Shown here: in pieces, positions 24,702-24,816 of the stretch
How the letters are laid out: each line of letters starts with the position of its first letter
Position numbering within the stretch: position 1 is the first letter of the stretch
Assembly: GCA_047975025.1 (NCBI GenBank)
Contig: JBKECY010000005.1
Location: forward strand, 1-24,816
Length of the DNA: 24,816 nt
Source of the DNA: JBKECY01 sp047975025
Lineage (GTDB): Bacteria; Bacillota; Clostridia; Lachnospirales; Lachnospiraceae
Reading direction: 5' to 3'
Notes under the pieces: model-generated
Databases searched by the model: none
What the model was told of the DNA's origin: nothing
What the model saw: the letters and a program-made list of their open reading frames with translations, nothing else
Translations under genes and position numbers: made by a program

Positions 24702-24816
24702 CCTGCCCCCGATTTTTGTACCAGTCGCAATGTTAGTAATGACCGGTATCCGGTAGGGTAAATCCTTATCAGCTTGACGACATCGTAACATTTCTTGGTG
24801 GATTGTTCAAGGGCGG
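24702..24816. other. Right-edge stretch with no recognised gene, possible insertion-element end
   Basis: From 24699 the sequence reads TGACCTGCCCCCG, which resembles the terminal repeats of IS3-family elements (TG, then CTG, then CCC). No complete transposase frame fits in the remaining bases. A + strand frame is open from about 24735 to the edge, with residues LDDIVTFLGGLFKG near the end, not recognised. The identification as a mobile element is a guess. Confidence 0.2.

Noticed and set aside
24458..24730. 90-codon - strand ORF at the right end
   Set aside because: It starts at TTG, has no ribosome binding site, is rich in Ser/Thr/Tyr shadow-like sequence, and overlaps a good + strand promoter and start.

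Overview
The window looks like chromosomal DNA from a Bacillota (Firmicutes) organism, most likely a gut Clostridia/Lachnospiraceae-type bacterium. The evidence is moderate GC, strong AGGAGG-type ribosome binding sites, a T-box element, a Bce-type peptide-resistance module and an MptD-type ECF transporter. The taxonomic call is inference. About 21 protein-coding genes or gene pieces are supported; no rRNA, tRNA or CRISPR was seen.

Layout. (1) 1-1878, + strand: the tail of one ABC exporter half and a second half whose frame is intact except for one in-frame TAG at 304-306. (2) 1915-7236, - strand: response regulator, sensor kinase, BceA-like ATPase, BceB-like permease and a monofunctional peptidoglycan glycosyltransferase (GT51), i.e. 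a Bce-type module with a cell-wall synthase attached. (3) 7310-19186, + strand: a large uptake island. It holds a TetR regulator with a near-perfect promoter and a 30-bp palindromic operator, a YbtPQ-like pair of fused TMD-NBD ABC proteins, an ECF module (MptD-like S component, EcfT, double EcfA), an AraC regulator, a terminator, and a second YbtPQ-like pair. (4) 19183-19827, - strand: a flavodoxin-fold reductase with a cysteine cluster, convergent with the island. (5) 20017-20715, + strand: a Fic-fold protein whose catalytic motif is degenerate. (6) 20717-23433, - strand: a trpXYZ-like ABC importer behind an unusually short T-box-like leader. (7) 23612-24325, - strand: a membrane-anchored coiled-coil protein. 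(8) 24504-24816: a good + strand promoter leading into a 39-codon ORF that stops abruptly, followed by sequence with no gene I recognise.

How the parts work together. The island in (3) resembles siderophore or metallophore uptake loci: YbtPQ-type proteins with exporter fold act as importers in the yersiniabactin system, and MptD-type ECF modules are found beside such pairs. The first pair and the ECF operon are each preceded by the same dyad, GTTAG-N6-CTAAC, suggesting one regulator controls both. No siderophore synthesis genes are visible, so use of siderophores made by other organisms is plausible but unproven. The Bce module probably senses and detoxifies peptide antibiotics aimed at the lipid II cycle.

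Most noteworthy: the duplicated uptake pair with a shared operator, the T-box core without a visible Stem I, the dead-looking Fic protein, the amber-interrupted exporter, the BceA P-loop with Ser in place of Gly, and two convergent hairpins that lie inside the final codons of genes.
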